Source: Nibrella saemangeumensis (GTDB lineage Bacteria > Bacteroidota > Bacteroidia > Cytophagales > Spirosomataceae). From it: a stretch of DNA of 64,000 nt. Shown here in pieces: positions 18,176-27,268 of this stretch. Each line of letters starts with the position of its first letter. Within the stretch, counting starts at the first letter, position 1. The DNA is taken from the NCBI RefSeq assembly GCF_039541915.1, contig NZ_BAABHD010000031.1, positions 1 through 64,000 of the forward strand, written 5' to 3'. Position numbers and translations under genes: made by a program. The notes below the pieces were generated by a model. That model saw only the letters and a program-made list of their open reading frames with translations, searched no databases and was not told the origin of the DNA.

Positions 18176-18236
18176 GAAGTGGTTGTTTTTGATTAACTGG
18201 GGCAAGTATATAATTATCTCTCAAAATATAAAACTA

Positions 18237-18615
18237 GAGGTCTATAAATTTATAGGCTTTTATATCTAAAGGTCTATAGGCCTATATATAGACTTATAAC
18301 CCTATAGGTTTTTAAACTTTTATATTTATAGCCCTATAGAGTTATAAGCCTCTATGTATCTATTAATTAAGCTCTTTAGATATTTAGGTTTAGAGAAATA
18401 AAGCCCTTTAGTGAAGCGCTCCAACCTACCGCATAAGGACCTATATACCTATAAGCCTTTATGCCTTTATGCCTTTAGGTCTCTATTTCCTATCTCACCG
18501 ATTGACTATTAACCTATAAGGCTATAGCCTTATAGTCACAAAGACCAATTCAACCCCGTATCGATTCAGGCTGACCTATAGGCCTATAAAGCTATAGCCC
18601 TATAGGCCTATAGGT
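18237..18615. repeat. Array of CCTATAGG-like short repeats (candidate oriT, origin or centromere)
   Basis: About nineteen copies of a TATA-centred hexamer to octamer related to CCTATAGG, in both orientations and irregularly spaced, in an otherwise AT-rich 380-bp stretch between the divergent parA block and the mobilisation genes. The densest part is 18575-18613, where CCTATAGG, CTATAGCC and their variants abut. Irregular spacing and self-complementary cores argue against CRISPR. Similar arrays act as iterons, ParB/ParR-binding centromeres or oriT-flanking protein sites; sequence alone does not say which. Confidence 0.6.
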
Positions 18616-18658
18616 GCATTTTTACGCGATTGCCAACCGGTACGCAGCCCTAAAAAAG

Positions 18659-18704
18659 TTTGCGTGGCCGCAAAAGCAAGATGTGTTTTTGTCATGACAA
18701 AAAC
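18659..18704. promoter_or_regulatory. Hairpin and 20-bp perfect palindrome upstream of the mobilisation operon
   Basis: A short hairpin TTTGCG-TGGC-CGCAAA (18659-18674) is followed by a perfect 20-bp palindrome (18685-18704, centre TGTCATGACA). It lies 72 bp before the start of the relaxosome gene. It could be the operator of the mobilisation operon or part of oriT, where relaxosome proteins bind inverted repeats. Confidence 0.55.
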
Positions 18705-18776
18705 TATTCGCCCGTCACCTGACGAGCTCTAACCTGCAGGCCTCCGAAGTCGGCCTGCTTAAACCCAAAATCACGT

Positions 18777-19223
18777 ATGGAAAAGCAACTTTACCGGGGA
18801 GGGGCACCCCAGAAGCCCGAAGAAGAAAAACGCGACCGATTCGTTCAGGTTCGCTTTCGTCACGATGAATATAAGGAGCTCAAGAGATTGAAAGGAAAGA
18901 CCGCTACACCGAATCTGTCGACCTTCATCCGCTACGTCTGCTTAGAAAAACCGTTGCCCATGAAGACCGAAACGGAGACATATCAGGAGGTTGCGCTGTC
19001 AATAATTCGGGAAATGCGTAATGATTTGTTGCGCATTGGCGTCAATATAAATCAGTCTTCCCGGCGCATTAATAGCACCACCGACTACCACGATCTACAA
19101 CGCGAAGTGTCCGCGATGGCTGGCAAAATACAGCAGTTGGAAACGCAGTTTCGTCAGATGATGAGCGTGGTTTGTGGCACAACTAATCCCGTTAATGTGC
19201 CTGTTTATGATTACGAGGATTAG
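18777..19223 (+). CDS. mobA: Relaxosome accessory protein (MobA/MobC-type)
   Basis: A 148-residue basic protein. An N-terminal ribbon-helix-helix-like part (FVQVRFRHDEYKELKRLKG) is followed by the motif LLRIGVNINQSSRRIN, which matches the bacterial mobilisation protein signature (G.NINQ...IN), and by a C-terminal coiled coil. Such proteins bind oriT and help load the relaxase. It overlaps the relaxase gene by 17 bp. In Bacteroides elements the equivalent gene sits in the same position. Confidence 0.8.
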   Translation: MEKQLYRGGAPQKPEEEKRDRFVQVRFRHDEYKELKRLKGKTATPNLSTFIRYVCLEKPLPMKTETETYQEVALSIIREMRNDLLRIGVNINQSSRRINSTTDYHDLQREVSAMAGKIQQLETQFRQMMSVVCGTTNPVNVPVYDYED

Positions 19224-20466
19224 CAGTGGCAGCTCGCCGGCAGGGGCTGTTTTCTACAACGAACAGAAGGTTGGTAAAGGGGAAGCCCAGCGCCTGGCCT
19301 TGCGAAACTTTGAAGGAATCCGGCTGGCCACGGAGCAGCTCACGCCATCCATGGTTGCCGGCAAACTGGAAGACCGGGCCGCCCTGAGCGAACGGGTAAA
19401 ACTGCCCACGTTTCACGTAAGCCTGGCGCTGGCGAAAGGGGAGGTGGTGCCGGCGGAAGATCTGCTGGCAATCGCCGACCAGTACATGCTGGGCATGGGT
19501 TACAGCCGTCAGCCTTATGCCGTCTATCAGCACCACGACACCGAGCACCCGCATATTCACATTGTCTCGGTCCGGGTGGACGAAACCGGCAAGAAAATCT
19601 CGGATAAGTTCGAGCGGGAAAAGTCGAACACCCTTCGCCAGCAGATTGAAAAAGACTTCGGTCTGCAGATAGCCGAGCACGCTGCTCTCCGACCTCAGCG
19701 GTCAGAACTCCGACCGGTTCACTACGGTGAAGGTGATTTAAAACGGGATGTCTCTGCGGTGGTACAGAGTATACTGAAAGACTTTCACTTTAGCACGTTC
19801 GCACAGTACAGCCAACTGCTGAAGATCTATAACGTGCAGGCGGTGGAGGTAGTGCTGGATGGCAGTAAACGGGGGCTGAAGTACTCCGCATTAGATGGGG
19901 AGGGCAAAGCGGTGGGGCCATCGTTAAAAGCCAGTAGTCTGCCTTACCGGCCTACGATGGAAGTCGTCGAGCGCCGGATGAAAGCCGGCAAGAAAATTAA
20001 GGGAGACCGGGCCGGCAGCCTGCGAAAAGCTGCGGATGCAATCCTGAGTCAAAGCAGGGACTGGAATGATTTTCAACAGCGGCTCCTGAGGATAAACGTA
20101 CGGGCGATTCCGCACCTGACGAAAGACGGCAATCTGTTTGGCATCTCATTTCTGGATACTCGAAGCCGCGCTATATATGCCGGCAGTGAACTGGGTAAAG
20201 TCTTTACGGCAGGCTCACTGAAACAGGCTCTGGGTGAGGAGTACTCCCCACTTCGGCCGCCGACGCTTCAGGCGCAATCCCCTTCCCTTCGCCAGGAAGC
20301 AAAGCTGGCGCAGGCAGTACAGGCCCAGGAGACCGAAAGTTACGGCCAGGCTGATCTGATACGCCAGTTACTGTATGCACTCAGCGCCGATGACGGTGTC
20401 CACGAAGGTGAACAGGAATTGAAACGAATGCTTAAAAAATCACGTCAAAAACCACGACTGTCATGA
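19207..20466 (+). CDS. mobB: Relaxase (MobB-type, HUH endonuclease)
   Basis: Start placed at ATG 19207 (MITRISSGSSPAGAVFYN); an earlier frame start at 19174 adds residues out of family pattern. Near residue 108 it has the metal-binding HUH motif QHHDTEHPHIHIVSVRV, which coordinates the ion for strand nicking. A Tyr in GAVFYNEQK (residue ~16) is a candidate nucleophile. About 419 residues, normal for MOBP-like relaxases of Bacteroidetes. It would nick oriT and pilot the strand to the channel. Confidence 0.88.
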   Translation: MITRISSGSSPAGAVFYNEQKVGKGEAQRLALRNFEGIRLATEQLTPSMVAGKLEDRAALSERVKLPTFHVSLALAKGEVVPAEDLLAIADQYMLGMGYSRQPYAVYQHHDTEHPHIHIVSVRVDETGKKISDKFEREKSNTLRQQIEKDFGLQIAEHAALRPQRSELRPVHYGEGDLKRDVSAVVQSILKDFHFSTFAQYSQLLKIYNVQAVEVVLDGSKRGLKYSALDGEGKAVGPSLKASSLPYRPTMEVVERRMKAGKKIKGDRAGSLRKAADAILSQSRDWNDFQQRLLRINVRAIPHLTKDGNLFGISFLDTRSRAIYAGSELGKVFTAGSLKQALGEEYSPLRPPTLQAQSPSLRQEAKLAQAVQAQETESYGQADLIRQLLYALSADDGVHEGEQELKRMLKKSRQKPRLS

Positions 20467-22454
20467 GAGACGATAGACGAGAACTCAACAAACAACTGGA
20501 GATGCTGTTATGGGCAGGCCTGATCCTGTTGGCGCTGCACTGTTACGTAGAGCTCCACAGCTTCTTTTCCGGCTACGGCTTTGCTTCACCGGTATCCGAC
20601 CAGATTTTGGGAAAGCTAACCAGTGGCTCTAAACTATTCGCGACGCCCTGGACGCTGAAGCTGCTGGCCGGAGCCTGCATCGGCGCGTATGGCAGTGCCA
20701 GCCGGGGCGTTAAGTCGACCAGCCTCAAAGCCGGTCAGGTCATTCGGGCCATTCTCATTGGACTGATACTTTATCTGGGCAGCACCTTGATGCTACGCCA
20801 GAACAGCCAGTGGCTACTGGAGCTGACGTCGGTGCCAGCCATTAGCGGAGTCTACCTGGTAGCGACGCTGGGCGGAGTGCTGTATTTGCTAAAGGGGACA
20901 CAGGGCATTAACCGGCTCCTGGGATTTAAACTGGGCGGAGATGTTTTTAATCAGGAGAACGAAACCTTTCCCCAAGAGGAACGCAAACTGGAAAACGAGT
21001 ACTCCGTAAATCTGCCAACCCAATATATCTACCAGGGCAAAACCCGCAGCGGCTGGATTAACCTGTCGGCTCCCTTCCGAGGAACACTGGTGATGGGTAC
21101 ACCCGGATCGGGTAAGTCCTTCGGCATTATCAACAGCGTCATTCGTCAGCACATTGCTAAAGGCTTTTCCATGTACGTGTATGATTACAAGTTTCCTACC
21201 CTGTCACTGGTGGCCTATAACGCCATGCTACGCCATCAGAAAAAGCTGCCGGCAGGCATTCAATTTTACTGCATTAACTTTGACGACCCGCGAAAATCGC
21301 ATCGGTGCAACCCGCTCCATCCGGATTACCTGCCCCGGATCGACCACGCCTTTCAGAGTGCCCGCACGGTACTGCTGAACCTCAACAAAACGTGGATCAC
21401 CAAACAGGGCGAATATTTCATTGAATCGCCAATCAACTACGTCACGGCGCTGATCTGGTTTTTGCGTCAGTACGACAAGGGCCAGTACTGCACCTTCCCA
21501 CACCTGGTGGAGCTCGTCAGTCGCAACTACCGGGAGCTATTGCCGATCCTGATGGACCGGCCAGACATTGCCGCCTACATGGCTCCCTTTGCCTCGGCTT
21601 ATCAGGGTGGAGCCATGGACCAGCTGGAAGGTCAGATATCATCGGCGCAAATCGGATTAGCACGGCTGGCCAGCCCGGCGCTGTACTGGACGATGAGCGG
21701 CAACGACTTCAAGCTGGATATTAATAATCCGAAGGCTCCCAAGATTCTGTGCCTGGGCAACAATGGCGAACTGGAAGACACCTACGGTGCAGCACTGGGC
21801 CTGTTCAATTTCCGGATCCTGAGCCTGATTAACAAAGAAGAGCAGCATCCTTCATCCATTGTCGTCGATGAGCTGCCCACTATCTATTTCAAGGGAATCG
21901 CCAAGCTGATTGCCACCGGCCGCAGCAACCGGGTAGCCGTCACCATCGGCATGCAGGACTACTCCCAGCTGGAGAAAGATTACGGTAAAATCGAAGCTGA
22001 TACCATCAAGAATACCTGTGGCAACGTCATCAGTGGCCAGGTGACGGGCCAGACGGCCGAGGCCATGCAGAACCGGCTAGGTAAAAATGTTCAGCGAAAG
22101 CAGAGTTTGAACATTCAGTCGGAAGACACTACGCATGGCATATCGACCGAATTGAACTTCATGGCACCGGCTGCCAAAATCGGTATGCTTTCTCAGGGCT
22201 GGGTAGTCGGTGTTGTGGCCGATAATGCCGGTCAAGAAAGTGAACGCAAAGCCTTTCACGCCCGGGTAACCATTGACGAAGCCGACTTCAAAAGCGAACA
22301 AAAGGTTCGGGAGTTACCCAACTTTACTAATTTCACCCCTCAGAATTCGGGATTGGATGCAAAAGTCCAGGCGAATTACTTGAAAATTAAAGAGGATATT
22401 GCCAATCTTGTTCAGTCGGAAGTTTCGCGCCTTAATATCAAATACAAGAAATGA
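20463..22454 (+). CDS. mobC: Type IV coupling protein (VirD4/TraG-like ATPase)
   Basis: A 663-residue protein with N-terminal transmembrane helices (residues ~15-35, ~95-115 and ~120-140), a Walker A motif VMGTPGSGKSFGIINS near residue 213 and a Walker B motif SIVVDELPTIYF near residue 466. It recruits the relaxase-DNA complex to the transfer channel. It overlaps the relaxase stop by 4 bp (ATGA) and the next gene by 4 bp, completing a four-gene mobilisation operon. In Bacteroides elements this role is called MobC. Confidence 0.9.
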   Translation: MRDDRRELNKQLEMLLWAGLILLALHCYVELHSFFSGYGFASPVSDQILGKLTSGSKLFATPWTLKLLAGACIGAYGSASRGVKSTSLKAGQVIRAILIGLILYLGSTLMLRQNSQWLLELTSVPAISGVYLVATLGGVLYLLKGTQGINRLLGFKLGGDVFNQENETFPQEERKLENEYSVNLPTQYIYQGKTRSGWINLSAPFRGTLVMGTPGSGKSFGIINSVIRQHIAKGFSMYVYDYKFPTLSLVAYNAMLRHQKKLPAGIQFYCINFDDPRKSHRCNPLHPDYLPRIDHAFQSARTVLLNLNKTWITKQGEYFIESPINYVTALIWFLRQYDKGQYCTFPHLVELVSRNYRELLPILMDRPDIAAYMAPFASAYQGGAMDQLEGQISSAQIGLARLASPALYWTMSGNDFKLDINNPKAPKILCLGNNGELEDTYGAALGLFNFRILSLINKEEQHPSSIVVDELPTIYFKGIAKLIATGRSNRVAVTIGMQDYSQLEKDYGKIEADTIKNTCGNVISGQVTGQTAEAMQNRLGKNVQRKQSLNIQSEDTTHGISTELNFMAPAAKIGMLSQGWVVGVVADNAGQESERKAFHARVTIDEADFKSEQKVRELPNFTNFTPQNSGLDAKVQANYLKIKEDIANLVQSEVSRLNIKYKK

Positions 22455-22882
22455 TCGAAGCCCTTGTAGCACAGCGATTAGTTAGTCTCCGCTCCCACCT
22501 AAGCGAGCGATTGGGTACGAACCTTACCTTGATAGATGCTGCCGAAAGGGCGGGTATTCCTCCGTATAAGATGCAGCGCCTAGAGTCCGGCAAAGGAAGC
22601 TGGGAGACTCTGATCACAGTGCTGACTTTCTACCGATCGCAAGGCTACAATCTGGATTGGATTCTACTGCCCGATAACAGCAACGCCCCCATGGTAGTAC
22701 CATCCGGCAATGATTTGTTGGTAATTAACGACATGGTCGTAAAATTCAGCAAGCGTCTGGAGAGCGAGTATCGCGAGCTGAGCACGCAGCTTCGACAAAT
22801 GGGATACATTCCCCTTGAGGATAAAATTATTCCGTCGGCCGAAACGGATACGCCAATGCCTGCTGAGTTCGACCTCTCATAA
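22451..22882 (+). CDS. HTH-domain regulator at the end of the mobilisation operon
   Basis: A 143-residue protein. Residues ~10-50 resemble a Cro/XRE helix-turn-helix (LTLIDAAERAGIPPYKMQRLESGKGSWETL). The C-terminal part is helical and charged. The start overlaps the coupling-protein stop by 4 bp. A strong terminator follows at 22904. It is a candidate repressor for the operon whose palindrome lies at 18685, but this pairing is inference. Confidence 0.6.
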   Translation: MIEALVAQRLVSLRSHLSERLGTNLTLIDAAERAGIPPYKMQRLESGKGSWETLITVLTFYRSQGYNLDWILLPDNSNAPMVVPSGNDLLVINDMVVKFSKRLESEYRELSTQLRQMGYIPLEDKIIPSAETDTPMPAEFDLS

Positions 22883-22903
22883 TGCGAACCACTACCTGTT
22901 CAG

Positions 22904-22931
22904 AAAAGCCCACGGAAATGGGCTTTTTTTT
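22904..22931 (+). terminator. Rho-independent terminator of the mobilisation operon
   Basis: AAAGCCCA / TGGGCTTT stem (8 bp) with a 6-nt loop followed by a run of eight T residues, 22 bp after the stop of the HTH gene. Confidence 0.9.
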
Positions 22932-23130
22932 GTTGTATGGCCGCTGAAAGGCGATTTGGGCAACAGTTTCCTCCTCCAACACGCAAGCGTTTGGGTGTCC
23001 AAAAAACAAGTATATGCTACATGTGTGTTTTTTTTGAAACAAAAATGCAGAATGTGTATTTAGGATAAATGAATTTCCTACATTTACCGAAGTAGTAGTT
23101 AGTAATCACTAATCACATCTGCGTATATCC

Positions 23131-24063
23131 ATGGAAAAATCCTTACAATACGCCCGGCAGCAGGCTGATGGTTATGACAACATCGCACCCACCCCCCTGC
23201 AGGGACAGCAGGCCTGGCAATTCGCCCAGAGTGACAACTTTTTAAGTGCCGAGGAAGCTGCGGCCGTTATGCGCCGGCAGCTGGAGCCTTACCAAGCTCA
23301 AATTGAAGCAAAGCTCACGCAACTGGGGTATCCTCCGGAGCACTTGGATAAACTCCCTCAGTTAAAAAAAGCGCTTTACAGCGGCCAGCAGACCGACCTG
23401 GCCACCATCTGGCTAACCGATGAACTGAAGATGGAAGGACGTCTGCGTGTTATCCTGACGGAAAATGGCCCGGATATCCGCATTACGCCGGCGTTGCGCA
23501 GCCTGACGATTCCCGATGAAGTAGGTGGCGTAAAGCTGTCGGAAAGGGAGAAAAAAGAGTTGGCTGAAGAGGGCGCCTTATCGCGGCCGCTGTTACTGGC
23601 CGACAAAGGCGATTACGTGCCGACGTATCTTCGGGTCGATACGCAAACCAATACCGTCGAACTGTGGCGGCTGCGGCCGGAAATGTTGCCGACCAAGCTG
23701 CTGGGTATTGACCTGACGCGCGATCAGCAACTGCAACTCGCCAACGGCCATGCTATTCGGCTGAGCGGCCTGCTCGACAAACAGGGGGAATCCTTCACGG
23801 CAACGGTCAGCATTTCAGCCGCCCAGAAAGAACTTCAGTTCACCGACATCAGCCCCATAGGCGTTCAGCTTCGTCCGGATCAGCGATACCGGGAACAACT
23901 GGCACAGAATAACGAAGGAGCCAAAACCGACCTGACCAAAAGCCAGGAGGTGGCCACCGGTCAAACCACCGTCAGCCATTTTCAGCGGGAGCAGATGCAG
24001 CAATTGTTAGAGGAGAAGCCCGACCAGAACGTATCAAAAACCACTAAGCATCACCTCGGGTAA
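23131..24063 (+). CDS. DUF3945/DUF4099-family protein
   Basis: A 310-residue protein with two tandem copies of a motif typical of the DUF3945 family: GGVKLSEREKKELAEEGALS near residue 130 and GIDLTRDQQLQLANGHAIRL near residue 195, each followed by a strand-turn. The family is widespread on Bacteroidetes mobile elements next to DNA-metabolism genes, without a proven function. It is followed 15 bp later by a toprim protein, so the two probably act together. A weak TACATTTA promoter-like element lies upstream near 23084. Confidence 0.7.
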   Translation: MEKSLQYARQQADGYDNIAPTPLQGQQAWQFAQSDNFLSAEEAAAVMRRQLEPYQAQIEAKLTQLGYPPEHLDKLPQLKKALYSGQQTDLATIWLTDELKMEGRLRVILTENGPDIRITPALRSLTIPDEVGGVKLSEREKKELAEEGALSRPLLLADKGDYVPTYLRVDTQTNTVELWRLRPEMLPTKLLGIDLTRDQQLQLANGHAIRLSGLLDKQGESFTATVSISAAQKELQFTDISPIGVQLRPDQRYREQLAQNNEGAKTDLTKSQEVATGQTTVSHFQREQMQQLLEEKPDQNVSKTTKHHLG

Positions 24064-24078
24064 TTTTCCACCATCCCA

Positions 24079-25839
24079 ATGACAAAGTTTGATGAGTTAA
24101 AGGAGCGATTCCCTAACCTAATTCCCGTTCAGGAACTGCGGTCGAACGTATCGATTATCGAACTGGCTGTGCAGTACGGCTATGAGCCGCTGCCTCACAA
24201 AGGCCGCAGCCGGCCGGTTCTGGAGCACCCGGGCTACAAAGACACAATTATCATCAAGAACCCGCAGGATGCTGCCCAGCAGGTCTATCAGCGGGCCGGT
24301 GACTTCTCGGATTCCGGCACCATTATCGATTTTATCCGTAACCGGTTGTCGACCGTGTTTTCCACTTTCAACCGGCCGGGTGAACATGAGTTCCGAAACA
24401 TCACGGCGGTGCTCTATGACTACCTGAAAATTGATCCGGACCAGGTCAGCCAGAACAGTAAAATGGCCGGTCGGCTCTCCGAGCCAGGCACCAAACAGCC
24501 CTTCACCAAGGAGCAGTTCGACATCAGGCCGCTGGAACCCCAAAACTATCTGACTACCCGACAGATTGCCCCGCAAACGCTGGAGCGACCGGAGTTCGCC
24601 GGAAAAATTGTTGCCCAGATTGCCTACCTGAATCCGGAAACCGGGCATACCGAACCGTATCAATCGGTGAAGGCGAATCCGGATCGGAAGTACATCACAT
24701 TCTCCAACGTGGCCTTTCCGTATTACAACGGGTTGTCGACCGAGGTCACCGGACTGGAGCTCCGCAATCAGAGTATCAAACTGCACGCACCAGGCAGCGA
24801 CCGTTATGGTAGCGTTTTTGTGTCGAACCCTCCGCCGAAAGCAACTTACTTCCACATTATGGAAAGCGCCGTCGATGTGCTGTCCCACCGGCAGCTACGC
24901 AGCATCCGGGGTGATGAGGCATTTGATTCGGTGTATTTCTCAACCGGTGGCCAGCTCACCGGCCAGCAGGTTAACACCATTACCCGGTATATCGGCTCCT
25001 TTGAGAAAACCGACAACTGGCAGATCCGGCTGGGCTTTGATAACGATGCCAAGGGTCACCGGTTTGATCTTCAGTTTGTCCAGCAGCTTACGGCTACCCG
25101 CTTTCCGCTGACAGCAACGGTTGCCTCGCCCGAGCGCGTTGCGTATCTGCTTCCGGAGGAGGAAAAGTACAAAGCCGGCCGCGATATAATCCTGGAGCGA
25201 ATCGACCTGTTCAACAAAAATGTGCAGGCTCAGTTTGTCCGCTCGGAAGGTGACGCGCTTGGGCAAAAGGAGCTGAGCGCTCAACTAATCAACATCGGCC
25301 GCAGTGGCCAGCAGTTTCAGATTAGCATCCCTGAGTCAGCCCAGGCCCTGTCGATGATGAGCCGGTTGTTGCTGGAGGTGACTCAGATGGAGAAAAAGAT
25401 CGCCCTGGATAAATCCTGCGGCAAAGACTTTAACCTGGACCTGACCAAGGCAGTCAAGGTAGGCAATAAGTTTCGCTATGCTATTCAGAACGATGTCGGC
25501 AACGTGCTGTTGAACGGTAATTCGGCGATTCAGATGGCCCGCTCCCTGCAGCAGGTGCGGAACTTGGCCGAAATGGATAAGTTTACCGGCTGGCTCCTGC
25601 TCGTCGAGCGTCAGCCGTTCGGCTTTCTTAAAACGCAGGCGGAGATTAAACTGGAGCAGGGAGTCTGCGTAATGACGGAGCAAACACCTGCCTTCAGCCA
25701 GGCGATTCAGCTTGAAAGGCAGGCCAGAAATGTACAAGAACCGGGGGGCCTTCGCCAGGAGAAACAGCCCCTGAATCCGGACGCCAGACCGGTGATCAAA
25801 AATCAGGAACCAGATCGCCAGCTTAAACGAAAACTGTAA
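24079..25839 (+). CDS. Toprim-domain protein (primase-like)
   Basis: A 586-residue protein. Residues ~1-120 resemble the CHC2-associated N-terminus of mobile-element primases (VSIIELAVQYGYE, FSDSGTIIDFIRNRL) but lack the zinc-binding cysteines. A toprim core follows: the catalytic Glu lies in MESAVDVLSHRQL near residue 260 and the Asp pair in GFDNDAKGH near residue 319. Toprim proteins on conjugative elements often prime the transferred strand or relax DNA. The C-terminal 200 residues are unassigned. It is translationally coupled (TAATG) to the next gene. Confidence 0.75.
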   Translation: MTKFDELKERFPNLIPVQELRSNVSIIELAVQYGYEPLPHKGRSRPVLEHPGYKDTIIIKNPQDAAQQVYQRAGDFSDSGTIIDFIRNRLSTVFSTFNRPGEHEFRNITAVLYDYLKIDPDQVSQNSKMAGRLSEPGTKQPFTKEQFDIRPLEPQNYLTTRQIAPQTLERPEFAGKIVAQIAYLNPETGHTEPYQSVKANPDRKYITFSNVAFPYYNGLSTEVTGLELRNQSIKLHAPGSDRYGSVFVSNPPPKATYFHIMESAVDVLSHRQLRSIRGDEAFDSVYFSTGGQLTGQQVNTITRYIGSFEKTDNWQIRLGFDNDAKGHRFDLQFVQQLTATRFPLTATVASPERVAYLLPEEEKYKAGRDIILERIDLFNKNVQAQFVRSEGDALGQKELSAQLINIGRSGQQFQISIPESAQALSMMSRLLLEVTQMEKKIALDKSCGKDFNLDLTKAVKVGNKFRYAIQNDVGNVLLNGNSAIQMARSLQQVRNLAEMDKFTGWLLLVERQPFGFLKTQAEIKLEQGVCVMTEQTPAFSQAIQLERQARNVQEPGGLRQEKQPLNPDARPVIKNQEPDRQLKRKL

Positions 25840-26471
25840 TGAAACGGGAAGCGCTAAAGTTTACGGACCTCGACCTCTTTTTAACGGTGATGGAAGAATA
25901 TGGATTTGGCCGGCAGGCTGAGGAGATAATTTTTGAAGAGGACAAGTTGCCGTATTGCTCTGCGTATCTGGTCCCGACTGAATTACTGCCTGCCACTTTT
26001 GACCTGAACCAATCCGCCCGCTTCGGCGGCTCCATCACCCACGTACAAGAGATTACCTATTCAGGCAACGAGAAATTTTACACTGACTTTATGATCTATC
26101 CGCTGAGCCTGACCGGTTATGTGGAAGTGAATGGGGTTTCGGCGCTTACCTTTGCTGAGACTCCAATCCTAGACCCGGAGTCAGCACCAATGATCTATGT
26201 CATAAACCTTGAAGATGGGGGTGGCCAGGAATTCTTTTTGGCCGCTGATGGAAGCATGTGTAAGCTATCGTTGCCAGGGGAGCAGCAGCCTCAAGAGTTT
26301 AAAAACTACAAACTGGCAGCGAAGAAAATGGAGCAACTGCGCGACAGGTATCCGGCTACGTGCCAACTGTATGTCCTCGAGCAGACCGAGTTTAACAACC
26401 GTCGGAAAATCCTGCAAAAGCCGGATACGGAGAACAGCAGCGAGGAAAACGCCAGCCCGGATTTGATGTAA
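25839..26471 (+). CDS. Unknown protein, C-terminus paralogous to the next gene
   Basis: A 210-residue protein with no family I recognise. Its last ~85 residues (MIYVINLEDGGGQEFFL through YPATCQLYVLEQTEFNNRR) match the entire 87-residue protein at 26570-26833 closely enough to be paralogues. The ATG shares a base with the toprim stop codon, so the gene belongs to the same operon. The N-terminal ~120 residues, with FTDLDLFLTVMEEYGFG at the start, are unique. A G+C-rich hairpin follows at 26493. Confidence 0.6.
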   Translation: MKREALKFTDLDLFLTVMEEYGFGRQAEEIIFEEDKLPYCSAYLVPTELLPATFDLNQSARFGGSITHVQEITYSGNEKFYTDFMIYPLSLTGYVEVNGVSALTFAETPILDPESAPMIYVINLEDGGGQEFFLAADGSMCKLSLPGEQQPQEFKNYKLAAKKMEQLRDRYPATCQLYVLEQTEFNNRRKILQKPDTENSSEENASPDLM

Positions 26472-26492
26472 CGTTTACGCGGTACCGTCGCT

Positions 26493-26520
26493 AAGGGGTG
26501 GGATAACTTCCGACCCCTTT
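26493..26520 (+). terminator. Hairpin between the paralogous genes
   Basis: AAGGGGT / ACCCCTT stem (7 bp) with a 13-nt loop, followed only by TAT. It lies after the operon that ends at 26471 and may attenuate transcription into the next gene. Confidence 0.5.
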
Positions 26521-26569
26521 ATCTAGAAATTAACGCTTGAGTTAACTTTTCGCTTCAACTTATTTTACC

Positions 26570-26833
26570 ATGGCATTCGTAATTAACCTGGCCGATGCTA
26601 TTGGCCGCGAATACTACCTCAGCGTACCGGGCAAAATGGTGCCCATGGATCAGCCCAGCCAGGAGGAGCCGAAGGTTTTTACCCACACTGGCCGCATTGA
26701 AAAGCTCGTCAAATCCATGAGCGAAACCTATCCAGCGACCTGCCAGGTATACGCCCTGGAGCGGAAAGAATTCGAGAAGCGACGGCAGTTGCTCCAGAAT
26801 CCACCGCAGCCAAAGACGAAAAAGAAGAAATAG
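26570..26833 (+). CDS. Small protein paralogous to the preceding C-terminal domain
   Basis: An 87-residue protein beginning MAFVINLADAIGREYYL and containing the shared signature YPATCQVYALERKEFEKRRQLLQNP, with a Lys-rich tail. The same signature occurs near the end of the 210-residue protein upstream, so this is a free-standing copy of that domain, probably by duplication. Function unknown. It has its own leader, separated by a hairpin from the previous operon. Confidence 0.6.
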   Translation: MAFVINLADAIGREYYLSVPGKMVPMDQPSQEEPKVFTHTGRIEKLVKSMSETYPATCQVYALERKEFEKRRQLLQNPPQPKTKKKK

Positions 26834-26855
26834 TCTCCACCAAGGGAAATCTCGT

Positions 26856-27036
26856 ACATTTACCTCAACACACAGCCAGAAAGGCGTAAGCTAATACGGT
26901 GATGATGCTGGTCAGCGGCATGGCTGGTACTAACAAGCGGGAGCCGGCAGCGTAAAATGCTGAGGCAGCCGGAACGCCCCAGGCGAAACAGCATCCTTTC
27001 TGACTGAACAACCCCGCTCGTAGCCAGGCGGGGTTT
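26856..27036 (+). ncRNA. Candidate non-coding RNA ending at a Rho-independent terminator
   Basis: A TACATTTACC element at 26855-26864 resembles the one upstream of the 23131 gene and the Bacteroidetes -7 box. About 145 bp later a strong terminator (AACCCCGC / GCGGGGTT, 27010-27035, T-rich tail) occurs with no gene between them. The stretch contains no reading frame longer than about 17 codons on this strand and has several GC-rich complementary blocks, so a structured RNA of ~170 nt is the simplest reading. It could be a copy-number or regulatory RNA. A leader of the next gene is the main alternative. Confidence 0.4.
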
Positions 27037-27183
27037 TCCTTTATATAAACTGCCCTGCTTCTTACACCTCAAGAGGAATCGATCTCCTGCCATCAATTCA
27101 AGCACCTTTTTTTCTGAACATCTTTTGGAAAGGGGATAAAAGGTTAGGACGACGCGCCAAAAAAGCAACTTCTTCTCGTCCCT

Positions 27184-27256
27184 TTTTTTACGTTTTTTCC
27201 GGTATTTATTTTTGTTTTTTATGTAAAAAAGGGCTATATTAATACTGTTAATCAAG
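27184..27256 (+). promoter_or_regulatory. Promoter module, copy 1 of a 73-bp repeat
   Basis: This 73-bp stretch is repeated with strong similarity at 28394-28466: a T-rich block, TTTTTTA, TTTTTTCC, an ATGTAAAAAAGGG core and the end CTGTTAATCAAG. A TATATTAA box fits a -7 element, placing the start within the last bases and leaving a leader of about 20 nt before the ATG at 27269. Confidence 0.65.
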
Positions 27257-27268
27257 CGTTTGAGACCG

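Noticed and set aside
18237..18615. CRISPR array
   Set aside because: Repeats are short, self-complementary and irregularly spaced, with no unique spacers of constant length and no cas genes nearby.
26860..27255. 131-residue minus-strand gene
   Set aside because: It lies over the candidate RNA and its terminator, has a Lys-rich low-complexity start and no family.
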